Part shown: positions 38,146 to 50,812 of the stretch, one piece after another | Layout: each line of letters starts with the position of its first letter | How positions within the stretch are numbered: the first letter of the stretch is position 1 | Assembly (NCBI GenBank): GCA_965153455.1 | Contig: OZ234494.1 | Span: 7,874,001 to 7,938,000, forward strand | Source: Sphagnum compactum | Lineage: Eukaryota > Bryophyta > Sphagnopsida > Sphagnales | Length of the DNA stretch: 64,000 nucleotides | Direction: 5' to 3' | The notes under the pieces: generated by a model | What the model was told of the DNA's origin: nothing | Seen by the model: the letters and a program-made list of their open reading frames with translations, nothing else | Databases searched by the model: none | Made by a program: the position numbers and the translations under genes

Positions 38146-38940
38146 ACCCCATGTTTGCATGCTAATGTACTTGTTTGCATGTGTTTTTTGAATCTCACCA
38201 CCCCCCCCTTCTTTATGCCTTTTAGAAACATGGTCACATAGTTCCAACTCAAAGGAACTTGGTGTTGTCAGTGGAAGGACAGAAACTACCTTAGTACCTT
38301 GGGCAGCTTCAACATTAATCATAGTGTTTGCCAAAAAAAAGTGGAAAATTCTCAAAAAAAAACATTTTTTTTCCAAATTGGAATGTTTATAAAGGGTAAA
38401 TTTTTTTCAAAATGAAAAATTCCAAAATTAATTAATTAATGAATTAATTATTTGACAGACATGTGTTGAAGCTGCACCTGTACTAGAGTACTATAGGTAT
38501 GTATGCCTAATAATTTCCTTGAATCTTAGTGAAGACAAAAACCGAGATGCCTCCCAGTTTGAGTGAGTGAATGGAGGACAGACAAATGGGACCCAAGGGA
38601 CTCAATGCTATTAAAACCCTAGCATTCCATATGTTTGTTTTGTTGTGAACTTTGCAGAGGGAGGGGGGGGAGAGGCCCAACTTCCAAGAGAGACCAAAAG
38701 TGTAGAAGTTTTCTCATGTGGGTATTTTTTGAACTTTGTGCAAAAAAAGTGTCGGAAACAAATCGAAATAATAGCAACAATAGCTGGCCTGACTTCTCAA
38801 GCTAGGATCCTCTTTTCCTATGGCATACATAGGGCTTTTTAGGTACCTTGTGTTGTATCCATGATTGACCTAGTTGACTAGAGTGTACTATTTGACTGGC
38901 ATTTCATTGTTAAAGGAGGAGAGAGAGAGAGAGAGAGACA

Positions 38941-39306
38941 CCCCTATGGAACCACGTAGTTTTTTCATTTGGTCCCACAATTTGAGGACCCTTCCATGGT
39001 TTTGGCCTTGTTACCCCTATGGAACCACGTAGTTTTTTCATTTGGTCCCACAATTTGAGGACCCTTCCATGGTTTTGGCCTTTTTACCCCTATGGAAGAA
39101 CCATGTAGTTTTTAATATAGTCCACAATTTGAGGACCCTTCCACAGTTTTGGCCGTGTTACCCCTATGGAACCATGTAGTTTTTTCATTTGGTCCCACAA
39201 TTTGACGATCGTTCCATAGTTTTGGCCTTGTTACCCCTATGGAACCATGTAGTTTTTCATTTGGTCCCATAATTTGAGGACCCTTCCATGGTTTTGGCCT
39301 CATTAC
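38941..39306 (+). repeat. 73-bp tandem repeat, five copies
   Basis: The unit starts CCCCTATGGAACCACGTAGT and ends TTCCATGGTTTTGGCC. Starts at 38941, 39014, 39087, 39161 and 39234, so the period is 73-74. A short GA run precedes it (38920-38938). The first two copies are almost identical; later ones drift. Confidence 0.95.
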
Positions 39307-39789
39307 TCAACTAATTTCTCCTTTTTAAAAAGTTATTTGTTTGAATTTTCCAATGTCAAAAATGACTCAAAATTCAATATGTATTGTATCTTAGGTCTAA
39401 AAATGATGAAAATAAACTCCATTAAACCTTACCCCTTGAGGGCTTACCGACACTACCACGCCCTAACTTAGTTTCATATGTTAGTTTTGATTTTATTGGA
39501 TTTTCAATGACAATATTGTTAAACTCTTGCATCCTAAACCTTTGGAAACCACCTCAAAGCACCTTTTACTCAATGTACAACAAGGGGCTCCGTGATTTGG
39601 GAGTTCTCAACACAACAAACAAAACAAAATACTTCACTTTAATTGATAGATTACTCTAAAATTGGAACTATGAGTTTTTTTGTGGGTAGGTCATTTTTTA
39701 GAGCTTCTTGGAAATTTTTTTTTGTTATAATTATTTCTGGTTTGAACTTGCTATGAGGGCCAAAGTTGTTGCCGATATATGGATTGTAT

Positions 39790-40290
39790 CCCTAGTTATA
39801 TATTGTAATGCATTTTCAGGCTCAGCAGTAATTTTTTTTAAAAAATAAATGTCAATTTTTCTTTAAATTATTTGTTTGAAATGTCAAAAAATCAAGGAAA
39901 TTACAAAGGAGGGAAATACAAAAATTGGTGGAAACCTGGGAGCCAATCCACCATTGCAAAACATGCATTCAATAATTGACAACATTTTTGTATGTTGTAA
40001 TTTGGGGGAATATTATGTCTCCTCATATAACAAATGTTATAAAAGGTTTCATTATGTTATGGGTTTGTAGTTAAGAGAGCCTACCAAAGAAGCTACCTAT
40101 ATTTATTGCCAAAATCAGTTTTGAAAAAGTAAAATAAGTATTTGACACCCAATTGCTGAACTTGAAAATGTACTACAATATTCGTGTTATTTAAAAAATA
40201 ACCTTGCCTTTGGGGTTTTTTTCATTTCTATCCACAAAGGGAATAAACTTCATTGAAACTAGGTTTTAAATGGGTTTAAGATGTAGAAAT
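39790..40290 (+). repeat. Dispersed repeat R2, copy 2
   Basis: Partner of 25430-25960. Here the shared region reads TTTCAGGCTCAGCAGTAATT, TTATTTGTTTGAAATGTCAA, ATCCACCATTGCAAAACATG and CCAAAGAAGCTACCTATATT. Confidence 0.65.
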
Positions 40291-40325
40291 GGTTTAGTAG
40301 CCAATTCATGAATTAGCTTTTTGTC

Positions 40326-40375
40326 CATAGTCTAATGGATAGAGTCTTGACTATTTCGGTTTGCTAGTCAATTGC
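40326..40375 (+). repeat. Possible tRNA-like segment
   Basis: TCCATAGTCTAATGGATAGA resembles a tRNA D-arm and box A. A matching anticodon arm and box B at the right distance were not found, so this is at best a decayed SINE or tRNA relic. Confidence 0.25.
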
Positions 40376-40924
40376 TTAGTTCATTGTTCATGCATGATAC
40401 CTAAGTAGACTCCTTAGGTGACCGATAGATACATCAATACCGTGGTAATAAAAACTAAAAACGAGTGGTGCACTTGTACATTTGGTTGAACTTGGGTGTA
40501 CAATACAAATATGAGCATATCTATTGAAGGACATAATAATCAGGTATGACCACATTTGTAGGTATATCAAAGTGATATTCATATGGGGGTGGGTATGAAC
40601 TTAGGGATTGCGACATTGAAACTAGAACAACGTGATCTTATCTTTAACAATTGTGGTATTGTAATCGATGCCATTACCTTAGTCAAGCTTGTAGGTGGCA
40701 AGGACATAAGGAAGGAGCATGACAAGGGCATTAGGTTTAGGGTTTAGTGTGCCCATGCTGAAAAACTTTTCCTATTGTGGTTGTCTAAGATTGTGGCAAT
40801 CTTCTTGGGCTTTCAAAATTGTGTTTCCTTTGAATATCATTCGAGGGCATGTGTAGAAGGCAAATGGTTAATCATGTGTTGTGTGCATGACATGACATTG
40901 TATGAATCAAGTTCAAACACCATA

Positions 40925-41115
40925 CATGATACCATATCATTCCTTCTATATTTTTGGCTACCTACTTGAACCTCCTGTAGAAATCTGGCGATTTTTTTCC
41001 TAAATTTTGGTTTAATTAGTGGCTATTGAAAATTTCAAAAAGCACTTGATTTTAGCACTCTTGATTTTTTAACATAGAATTTTGGCTATATATATATATA
41101 GCCAGCAAAGAAAAA
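40925..41115 (+). repeat. R1 repeat copy with palindromic TATA core
   Basis: Reads CCTTCTATATTTTTGGCTAC, CTACTTGAACC, GAAATCTGGCGATTTTT, GTGGCTATTGAAAATTTC, TTGATTTTAGCACT and ends in the perfect 20-base palindrome GGCTATATATATATATAGCC (41084-41103). An ATG with a spliceable frame follows at 41161. Confidence 0.75.
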
Positions 41116-41160
41116 GAAGAAAGGCTGATTCAGGCCCTTCACAAAAAGTGAATTGCAATC

Positions 41161-41409
41161 ATGAAAGTCAAGGAGTCCATATTCATCCTTCAAAACGCCT
41201 TCCCATGGATGAGAAAGAAGCCCATTGCTATAAGGGCAACTTTAGGTGAGTAGACTAGAGCCAGCTCTTCTTTGGATGCTCTTGAGCTTTAGGGTTTAGG
41301 GTTTAGGGTAATCTTACATAGGCAATGAAGAAGTTAGAACTTTGGTGGCAGGTCTTAATGTAGATTCTGAAAACAAGGCCAAGTACAGCTCCAGTCTCCA
41401 AAATTCTGG
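41161..41409 (+). CDS. Two-exon cryptic gene head downstream of an R1 copy
   Basis: Exon 1 (41161-41245) begins MKVKESIFILQNAFPWM and ends at a consensus donor, TTTAG|GTGAGT. Exon 2 (41352-41409) follows an acceptor GGTGGCAG with matching phase and reads LNVDSENKAKYSSSLQNS before a second consensus donor, GG|GTATGT. The ATG is 74 bases after the TATA-like core of the R1 copy. Three telomere-type words sit in the intron (41289-41309). I find no convincing third exon before 42 kb. Product unknown. It could be a truncated gene, an exon-trapping fragment, or chance. Confidence 0.35.
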
Positions 41410-42004
41410 GTATGTCAGATTCTCTACCAGTCTAGGCTAGTGCATATTGCACACCCAACTCAAGGAAACAAACTTATTTGGCCCCTCTCAAATTGAAAGA
41501 TGAAAAAACCCAAAAGTGGATGAAATTTTAAAAACTTATTTGGAGTAAAAAGACCAAATTGAAAGATGGAACAAGGGATGTGTCACACTATTATTGCCTT
41601 GCCATTTACATTGAAAAGTATCTTTAAGACAAAAGAAGAATTATGGAAATTCAAATATTTCACCATGCAAAAATGTAATCTTCAAAAACACCCTTTAAAA
41701 GAAACCAAATCCTTCAAGATATCATAAGTCTATAACAAATCTCAAGTTTCAACACAAGCCCAAAATATTATCTTTCAAAAGTTCTCATATAAAAATAGAC
41801 CTACTACTTGGGGGCCAAAATCCATTAAGCTACTATACTATATAATGAATTTAAACACAATACCCTTGCCTTGGTAGGCAAGGCCAAAAACCCAAAGTGG
41901 ATGAATTTGACTCCACTAGCCAGGTATATAATAGTGGGACATAAGTGTGATTTTATTCATCTTAATTAGTTCATGGGTGTGCGCTCATATTTTCTTACTT
42001 TTGA

Positions 42005-42210
42005 GACATAGTTGTAAGTGTGTTTTTGTTGGGTCAATTTTGTGATGTAGTCAAAGTGACCATCATCCATAGGAAGAATTAGTCAATTTTGACAAATAAT
42101 TGAAATATGAAAGTAAATAAATTTAAACATCCTTCAATAATTTTTGTCTACCTACTAGAACCAAACTAGATGGAAATCTTGTGATTCTTGAATATCTTTT
42201 TTTCGTTTAT
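42005..42210 (+). repeat. R1 repeat copy, 5' part
   Basis: TCAATTTTGTGATGTAGTCA, AAGTGACCATCATCC, TATGAAAGTAAA, AACATCCTTC and CTACCTACTAGAACC line up in order with 63205-63330. The TATA end is missing here. Confidence 0.6.
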
Positions 42211-43059
42211 AAATTGACTAACACCTTTTTCACTAGACAGAAAAAAAATATTGAATAACTAGTTCAGTTTTCTTGCATGTGAAATGCGGATGGTTAGGAG
42301 ATTTAACAATGGTTATAAATGATCAAGAATGACACCTTTCATCTAGAAATGAATGTAAGATAATTTCTAAAAAGCAATGTTGGTAACTTTGTGTGAAACA
42401 AACTTCAAAATTTTCGTGGACAAAAAAGGTTAACCTGTAAGAGCCTAATCCTTTTCTACACCCAATTACTCTCTTGGAACACTTACTAAAAAAATCGGTT
42501 CAATTTACTAATCAAAATACCATAGTGCATTATCTAGTTTGGCATCATGTGCTAAATAATTAATTTTTTTCATAAACAAGTTTGGCAATATAAATGGTAA
42601 TTTCTGAGAATTTTGACCTCATATTATGCCAAATTAAAATTATTTTGACAATGATGATTGATCTTTGCATTTAATATCCATAAAAAAAAATCTCAATAGA
42701 AGAGTAACACCTAGTACTAGGTGATAATATCATAGCCTCATCACAATTCTTGGTTGCAAGCACTAGGGAATCCACATTATCCAACAACTTGAGTGGGTCA
42801 TAGTAGAATATTACAGCCACTGCTAAGCATAGGTAAGTAAGTGATTAATAAAATTTCTAGAAGCACTAAGTAATAAAAATAAATACAATAATAAACCCCA
42901 AATACAACCTACACAATTGTCTCGTGTTCTTAAATTTTTGGCTATTGATGGGTATATATAAAATTTCTTTAACTTTGGACAGTTTGAGCAATTAATTTCA
43001 AGGAATTTTAGTATTTAAAATATAATAATATAATTACTGCCAAACATGAAAAGGTTCTC

Positions 43060-43440
43060 CAGTAGTACAACGCGAGAACCCTGAGTTTGATCATAAACGG
43101 GGTGAGATTTTCAAAAAACCTGCAACAAAAAAAAAAACAGTACACTATCGTTCAAGAGCAGTGAAACTCAGAAGACCATCAATTTTTGTGGCGAACTTAA
43201 AGTTTCATCTTGTCTTTCCTTTTTCCTGAGCGCCTCGACTGCTGCTGCTATCTAAATTTCCACTGCTCTTGCCCGTACAACAACTACTAATGAATACTCA
43301 CGTACGTTGTGCATTAAATGCTGAGTTTCAGCATTTCATACCCAGATTTAATAAAATTTCCTTACTTTGCGAATACCACAAAAAGAGGGGTTTGGGGGTG
43401 AAAGGAGGCCCAAAGACAGACAGGGTGACGTTACGGATAA
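43060..43440 (-). repeat. Dispersed repeat R3, copy 2
   Basis: Inverse copy of 26060-26450. The core 43305-43435 is the best conserved dispersed match in the window. Reading on the minus strand it continues into AGAGCAGTGGAAAT, TAGCAGCAGCAG and GAGGCGCTCAGGAAAAA, tying it to the 38.06-kb segment. Confidence 0.8.
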
Positions 43441-43871
43441 CTCTAATATTCCAAACTGCTAATTGAAGTATGAGTTGGGATGTTTTACTACTACTTATGT
43501 TACAGGTGACCATGGAAGAGATTTGTGCTACAAGGAAGCATAGAGCCCCCCACCTCCAAAAAGAATGTAGTGGTACCATCCACGGCTCTTCTGGGAGAAG
43601 AAGTTGTTAGCAATGTTTGCTCATTACAGAGCCTGCCTGGTGTCAAAACACCTTCAATCCTAATGAGTGGATTCATTCCAAAGTCATGACAATCGCGGTA
43701 TTGGCAAGATGTACATTTGGCAAAAACACATTATCCCCCCATACGTAACTTACTTACTTCTCCAAAGAGTACATTACCAGCAGCTGCTTTACTTTCCACT
43801 TGTGTACAAGAAATTCATTTTTTTCATGCTGACTTTACAAATGGCACACTTGCATTTTAAAATAGGGTTGA

Positions 43872-44204
43872 GTGATGAGAAACTCCCCTTCCATTTTTGA
43901 GAATTCCATTTTGATGAGCTGTTTTGTAGGGAATCCAAAGGAACACTTAAAGACCTATCTAGGCTATGGGAAATTGAAAGGTTATTTTAAAAGTTACATG
44001 AAATTTACCAAAGGGTTCTTTGGGGATTATCAAATTTGCCTACATAGGGAGTTACATAAGGCCTACTTAGGAGACTACTTACTTAATGAAACACATAGGG
44101 GTTTATTTAAAGAATACTTAGGGGATTTTCAAAAAGGTTACCTAGCAAAACACCTAGGGGCTTATTTAGGTTATGGGATAGTTAGAGGGTTACATAAAAC
44201 CTAA
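43872..44204 (+). other. 110-codon ORF of degenerate Tyr/Leu/Gly repeats
   Basis: The frame repeats variants of YLGxYxxG and GxxKxY (for example LKTYLGYGKLKGYFKSY). DNA beneath is a degenerate mix of TTAGG/TAGGGG/TACCTA words that continues past the stop to 44.28 kb, so I treat the open frame as a by-product of the repeat and not as a gene. No signal peptide or splice partner. Confidence 0.4.
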
Positions 44205-44299
44205 TTTTGAGATTAGTTAGGGATTTTTAAATTAAGGGATGCATAAAGATTGTTTAGGAGATTGTTTAACATTATTTCATAATATAGAAGGGGGTTACA

Positions 44300-44475
44300 G
44301 AAGGCCTACATAAGTAGGTGGGTAAATAAATATGTGTAATCGGTAAATAAATACCCCATGGGTAGGTAAATATAAATAATTGGCCCATGGGTGGATAGGT
44401 AGGTACCCTATCGGTAAGTTGGTAGGCAGCCCATAAGTTGGTAAGTAAGTAGCCTAGGGGTAGGTAAATGTTAGG
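44300..44475. repeat. Cryptic GTAG/GTAA tetranucleotide tract
   Basis: Mixed GTAGGTA, GGTAAATA and GTAAGTAG words with palindromic CCATGG inserts. Related tracts, often CTAC/TACC on this strand, occur at 33.23-33.40, 37.57-37.76, 47.90-48.01, 48.77-48.91 and 49.56-49.67 kb. Confidence 0.7.
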
Positions 44476-44479
44476 CACA

Positions 44480-46235
44480 AAATTAACACCTTATTAACAC
44501 CTTTGCCTGAGTCAATCCCCTTTGCCCCTTAAAGAGCATCCAAGGGGTGTCATAATTTGGTAATCACCCTTTTAGCCTATTTTATCCCAACTCCAAGTAA
44601 CCCAATCACATTATATAACAAAACTTACCAGAAAAAATTATAGCTAGATCACCTAAAGTATCTCCGCCTTTATCTTCTACCTAAAATAACCTAATTAACC
44701 TAATGCATGGGTCTGGTATTTTGCCCAGTAGAAATCCCTCTCCACCCTTGTTGATTTTGACTTTCACCTGTCCTTGTTTGATCCAAACAACAACCTCATT
44801 TCTTATTCACATATTCCTTTTCCTCTTATTCAACTATAACCAATTTAAAACCTAAACAAGTGAATTACAACATGAACACAACATACACAAATAGAAATAA
44901 ACATTTTTCACATCAAACCTTCACACATAAAGGAAAAAGGGGGAATTACATTAGAGTTCTTAATTCCTAGTTGTTGATCTCTTATTCCAACCAAGCTCTT
45001 ACTCATACTGGATAAAATCATTCTCTTGCTTATAAGCAGCTCTATCTTTTCTTTCTTTCATTCTTTTTCTTGTTTTCACTTATTCTCCACTCCCAACCAC
45101 ACTAACAACCATTACCTACTCAAGCTCCTTGAAACCAGTTATCTTCTTACGTATTTCCCTTACTCCCACACAAAAGGCATACCTTATATTCCCACTTCTA
45201 GGTTAGACCCCTCTTCTTTCCTTCCTATATTTCTTTTTTATTCCTACTTGCTAGGCCTAGCATAGGTTCTTTGTACTTCTTCTTCCTTTCACCCTTGAAT
45301 GGGACCTCCCTTGAAAACCTCTTTTGAGTAATTGCCATCACCAACTAGTGATGCTTCCACCTCCATCTCCATTGTGCTGCTTACTTGGGCGCACTTGGAA
45401 AGCCCACCTGCTCATAATGCAGTAGCCTCCTCACATTGCTTTACCTCGTCATGATACATCCAACCCCCCATTAGTCCAAATCTTCCAATCCCCATCATCA
45501 CTCCTCACTCCCTCTTACACAATATTCGTCAATTAGGAAATGGAAGGGTGGTCAACAATGTTTTCCCCCCTTTAAGCTTTAAGAAGAATAAACGATTCCT
45601 TACAAACTATTCATCAATTAGGAAATGGACGAGTGGTCAACAATATTTTCCCCCTCCAAGCTTTAGAAAGAAGAAACAATTGTTATCTTGACCTAAACCT
45701 AATTCCTAGTACCTTCTTCAAAGTCACCTATGTCATATCCATACCTCCTTGTCCAGCAGACCTAGCCAACCTAGGTGAAGACATAATAATTTTGTTTTAA
45801 CCTAGTCTTATTATCCTACCACTCACCTTATCCTGACCAGGCCACCCGTCCCCTGTTTTGGATCAAATCAACCTACTACCTTATACCATGAACCTTGGAT
45901 TAACCCCAAAACTTCATCAGTCAACTTATTTATGCTTAATCAAAACTAGGTTAGGTTAATTGGGGCCCAACAATAAGTAGGCCCTAACCTAGGTAGCTAT
46001 CTATATCTTTTAATCTAAGTAGATTTTTATCTAATTGAAAAAGAACTATGGTAATCACTTTTGAGAATCCATCCCTAGTTTTGACAAATAATTCTCACTT
46101 TGATGGACTTATGGATAACTTGAAAGACAAAACGAATGAGCACAACAAGGCCCAAAACAAGGATTAGCTTAAGGACAACTTTACTATGTATCTAACCTTT
46201 GAAAACCATTGGATTTTGACCAAGCTTTTTCTTTC
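44480..46235. other. Spacer with one 88-bp tandem duplication
   Basis: The duplication is at 45523-45697: ATTAGGAAATGGA, GTGGTCAACAAT and AAGCTTTA recur at about 88 bases. Otherwise pyrimidine-rich sequence without a supported gene. Confidence 0.65.
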
Positions 46236-46237
46236 AA

Positions 46238-46470
46238 TTTTGTGAGGTACATGGTTACCAATCATCCAGAAGAAGACTTAATTTAGCTGCAGGTCATAGA
46301 GGACATTTGGAATTTTTAGGATTCCTACATTGTATTGGTCACATGCTGGAACTTCTTGTCTAAATATGGCAATTTCAGCTTTTTTTGGGCCCTCAAAATA
46401 CGGTGACTTTGGGCATTATTTCAAGAATAAATCCTTTGTAGGATTGGCACTGCCTTTTCTTTGGTCACCA
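46238..46470 (+). repeat. R1 repeat copy, diverged
   Basis: TCAATTTTGTGAGGTACATG, ACCAATCATCCAGAAGAAG, CCTACATTGTATTGG and TATGGCAATTT fall in the same order as in the 42.0 and 63.2 kb copies. Only the 5' two thirds are recognisable. Confidence 0.45.
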
Positions 46471-47589
46471 AATGGCAAATTTTTCCAAAAGCAAAAAAAA
46501 CATTAGTTAATTTTGACTTGGCAATGAGGCAGCAATTATACTCAGTTCTTTTCTTTTTTATTTTTCATTTTGTATAGGTTCTACATGTCATGACTTGAAG
46601 GTCATAACAAGTTGATCATATGATGACTCAAAGCCATATAGTTGTATAATTTGTTGGCTATATCACTATTGTGCAATGTAAATACATGGTGATATGAAAA
46701 AAATGTTGAACTTCAATGTAAGTTTCTTACCAAAAAAATTGTAATTAAGATTTTATTTTTGAAGTAGATGTGAAAACAATTCTGGAAGACCACTGAAATA
46801 TGAGCTCCTTCTTGTACATAGGTGGTCATATATACAAATCCCATGTCATTCTTTGAGAAGTACCATGTTGTTAAAAAAACCCCTTGATAATAACCATGGT
46901 TGATTAAAAAATGAATTTCAAAGTGAATTTTAGTATGCCAAGTCAACAAAAACCAATGCACAAAACAATTCTGTTCATTCTAAAGCTAGGTACTTATAAC
47001 AAGGTTTCTATTTGAAGAGTATCATCTTAACGGGGCCATGCCTCTAAGCAAGGCAAGGATGAGGATTACGCATTCACTTGGGTCTTCCACACCTTGACAC
47101 TAGAAGTAGCTTGAATCTTATGGATACAAAACAAGTGATAAGCAAGCAAGCCTCTTTAAAATACTTAGTAAGTTTAAACTAGCTTAAAAGATTAAATACT
47201 TTGGACTTAAGTAGGCAAGGGCAATCAAATGATTTGATAATCCACTTATTTCAAAGATCCAGCCCCATGTACTACAGCTCATTCTATTGTATCCTTGTGC
47301 AATTTTAGCTTAATTATGTTTTTAATCTTTTTTTTGTTAATTAATAAAAAATGTTATGTATTTGAAGTGAAATTAGATTTAAAATCAAGTGAAAAAAAAT
47401 AAAATTGTATGGAACTTGTTTTTTATTTTTAGTAGTTAGAGGATCTCTAATGGTGCTCAGTATGTGACCCCCTGCAAATGAAAATTGGATCAAGAAAAGT
47501 CAAAACATGCCAGTTTAGCTCAGCAAAATGGTTTTGGCCTAGCATTTTTGCATGGTTCGCTCAGGCACATCAAAGGGACAGCAAGGCCG

Positions 47590-47680
47590 AAGACCTGCTG
47601 TTGATTGCCTAGATAGTTTGATTGGTCTAGGTGGGTTGCTATTACTAGTCTCCCAACTGTTTGCAGTGCCTGTTTAAGTC
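47590..47680 (+). pseudogene. Fragment matching the hydrophobic ORF at 60 kb
   Basis: TGATTGGTCTAGGTGGGTTG, TATTACTAGTCTCCCAAC and TGTTTGCAGTGCC match the minus strand of 60046-60115 almost base for base. The translation IGLGGLLLLVSQLFAVP is the same as that ORF apart from one residue, then hits a stop. No flanking exon seen. Confidence 0.55.
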
Positions 47681-47819
47681 TTATGGGTAGGGTTTGGAAA
47701 AAAGAGAATAACTAGACTTGGATGTGAGAAATTCTCATTGGAACTGGTTAGAATTTTTTTTCCTTCTCCATTGGTGAAAAAGTATGCATTCTATACACCT
47801 GACAACGCCCCTGTACACA

Positions 47820-50805
47820 CCGTGAGGGATGGATGATGGATGGACAGAAAACACTTTTCCATTGGGTTCCCAAGAGGGTTAATCTCAGTTCCCATTTATG
47901 CAGCCTATCTACTAACAACCCACTAACCCTTACCTATATACTAAACACCTATATTCATCTAGTTATTTAGTAACCACCTATTATCTTACCTACCCACAGG
48001 GCCTATCTTTTATAGGGTAACCTAAGGATAGGTCACCAAGGTGAAACCTGAACATCAACTCAATTTGGGTTCATTTGCAATTGACTCATACTTACTTTTA
48101 GGGTATAGTCTACATATGGTTGTTTTTATTCATACACTTGTGATAATTGACTATTAGTTGATTATGTTGCCCATGTGGTAGTTTACTTATTTTCCAAGTA
48201 GATTGTAATTAAACTACACATACATTCTGAACAAAATGTAGATTTCATTCATTATAGCTAACCATAGTTTGTCACTTTGAAGCCAATGTTAAAAGTAGGT
48301 GGTAGGGTTATTGTGTTCATATTTGGACATAATGTTATGATCATCTTCCTCACCCTAAACACTTACACACCATGGCTCCAAGTTACTCAACAACAATGTT
48401 CCATTAAGGCTATGACAACTGAATTGGGAGGTCGTGGATCTCGAAAAGCTAATTGAACCAAACCATCGAGATTGTATTCAATTGAAGCAAATATCAAATG
48501 AAAGGAGTTTTGATGATTACAACATCACAAAAGTGGGAAAATGTTTAAACATTATTATAGGTTGTGTTTTTTTTATGACTTTCTTTTCGTTAAGTAGACA
48601 TGTTGACTATACATCCAAAAATGACCAATTGCTTACAACATGTAAATTAGACATTTGATTAGCAATTCAATCAATCGAACATGACATAATGTTTAATTAT
48701 GTCTACCTTGTCACATTCGTTTTGATTAAAAACTAGTAAGTAGGTAAATGGTCAATATTTTGATACACCTACTTATTTCATACCTACATGCTAACAACCC
48801 AAACCTACTTACATGCCTAACCATTACTTACCAACCCCAAACCTACATATCACTAACCTACCTGCTTACAACCTACCAAGTTTACCTGTTCACATACTTA
48901 CATGTTATTAGGTGGAACTATGGTTAGGAGGATTATTTGGACTCTCACAATCATAGTTTTTTTGGATTGTCTATGAATTTAAAATGTAAAGTCATATTTA
49001 ATACGAACATTATCAAAATTTTAATTATCCATGTTGGAATAGACTTTAGTGGAAATCATATTTAAAATTATGGATGAATTATAAGAAAATAATGGATTCA
49101 TAATCGACCTTTGAAATGATGACATTAAGTTTTTCATGCAAATAAAATGAAATATACAATTCAAAAATTATGCCACAATAATATAAAAATAAAAATTGAA
49201 AAATAGACCACCATCAAATGAGGAATTTTCAAATAGCATGCATTGAAACATTGTCAATGTTTTTTAATTTAAAAAAAATTAAATGTAATGATTTTTTTCA
49301 TTTACAATCTTTTTTTTCATATTGAAATATTCAAATTTTCATATCAAATTTTTAACTAATCATATGTTTAATGATATCTAAGAGGTGGTTTATGAATATT
49401 TTTTATTAAAAAACATAAGGGATAATTATAGTATTATAGTTTGATAATTATTATAATTGTAAAAAAATTAGTTCATGTAAAATATAAAATTACAAAATAT
49501 CAAAAGTGAATCATTTAACCATGATTTTGCTCTACTAATTTTGAACTTTCATATCACCAATCTATCTATAACTTACCTATATGCATATCTACCTACTTAC
49601 AACTTACCTACCTTACCATTTCCTTGCTTATTGACAAGGTACATACCTATTCACCTACTTCCCTCCCTATGTGACTATTAAAATTTTTGGGGTATAATTA
49701 AATGAAAAAATGTAAAGAATCATCCATGTTATTGCTTGCATACATTATTAATTTCATACTAGTTACATACATGACAATGAGATTGACAAGGTGGGGTGGG
49801 GGGGCGGGGGGGGGCGGGGGGGAGTAACACATTTACATGCCTAGGCACATCAAAATTTCTAAATAACATGAAAAATGATTTAAATCTAATAAATGTCACG
49901 AATTGCAAATCACATTGCATCTTAAATGATATATATTAGTTTTTATACAATGTGTAAGTGGATATCGTATAACATGGTAGTGTTCAATATGATTAAATTA
50001 AAAAAACAACTCAATAATATTGAATGTACCCACCTTGGGAGGGGGGGGGGATAAATTTTATACCCTTAAATGTTTTTGGACAAATAGTTTAATCACATAT
50101 GCTCTTGTAATCACCATGCTAGGGGCACAAAAGACATGTTTTGTAGTAGTGTAAAAAGTGTGATGTGCTTATGCATTTTTATGGCAAACCACAATCCAAA
50201 ATCATGTGATGAAAACTAGACTGTGTTGCACAATAAACTCAAGAAAAATAGGATGTCATATCAAGATATGTTTGTGGTTGGAATGTGATAAACCACACTT
50301 GTCAAAGTAGTTTGTCCAAGAATTGTACCCCAACATCAAATCATTCAAAAGTGATGATTGATTTATCATTACAAGTGCACAAGAACTTGCAATGTGACAT
50401 TTACACAACTTGGGTATAATAAGTAAAGACAAGATGATTCAACATATTTAAATGCAAATTGTTCAAGTGTTTTGAAATAGGTCTAAGACAATGTGCCATG
50501 CCTTCATTTCATAGAATAATAATTCCATTAACAACAACATCAATCTACAATAGTGCACAGACATTAAATTACAATAATGATTGGCTTGCCAAAGATTCAT
50601 TTAATGTAATGTAAATGATAGATTTTTTCTAGGTTTAGTTTTACATACTTTATGTTCATTGGTAGATGATTTATAATACATTACAAACAATCTCCAATTA
50701 AAACAAATGCACATACGTGGTTGACTAAAGGGTCATAAACAAAATTCATTGATTTATTGTAACTAAAATCAAAATTGTGTTGAATCAATATATTATAACT
50801 TTATT
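47820..50805. other. Spacer, TACC-rich tracts and G runs
   Basis: Holds cryptic TACC/CTAC tracts (see 44.3 kb entry), a G-rich run at 49791-49822 and one at 50039-50050, and AT-rich remainder. The 74-codon frame at 48434 has no support beyond being open. Confidence 0.6.
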
Positions 50806-50812
50806 TGAATTT

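Noticed and set aside
45026-45265. Plus-strand 79-codon Ser/Phe/Tyr-rich frame
   Set aside because: Pyrimidine-rich sequence with no other gene evidence.
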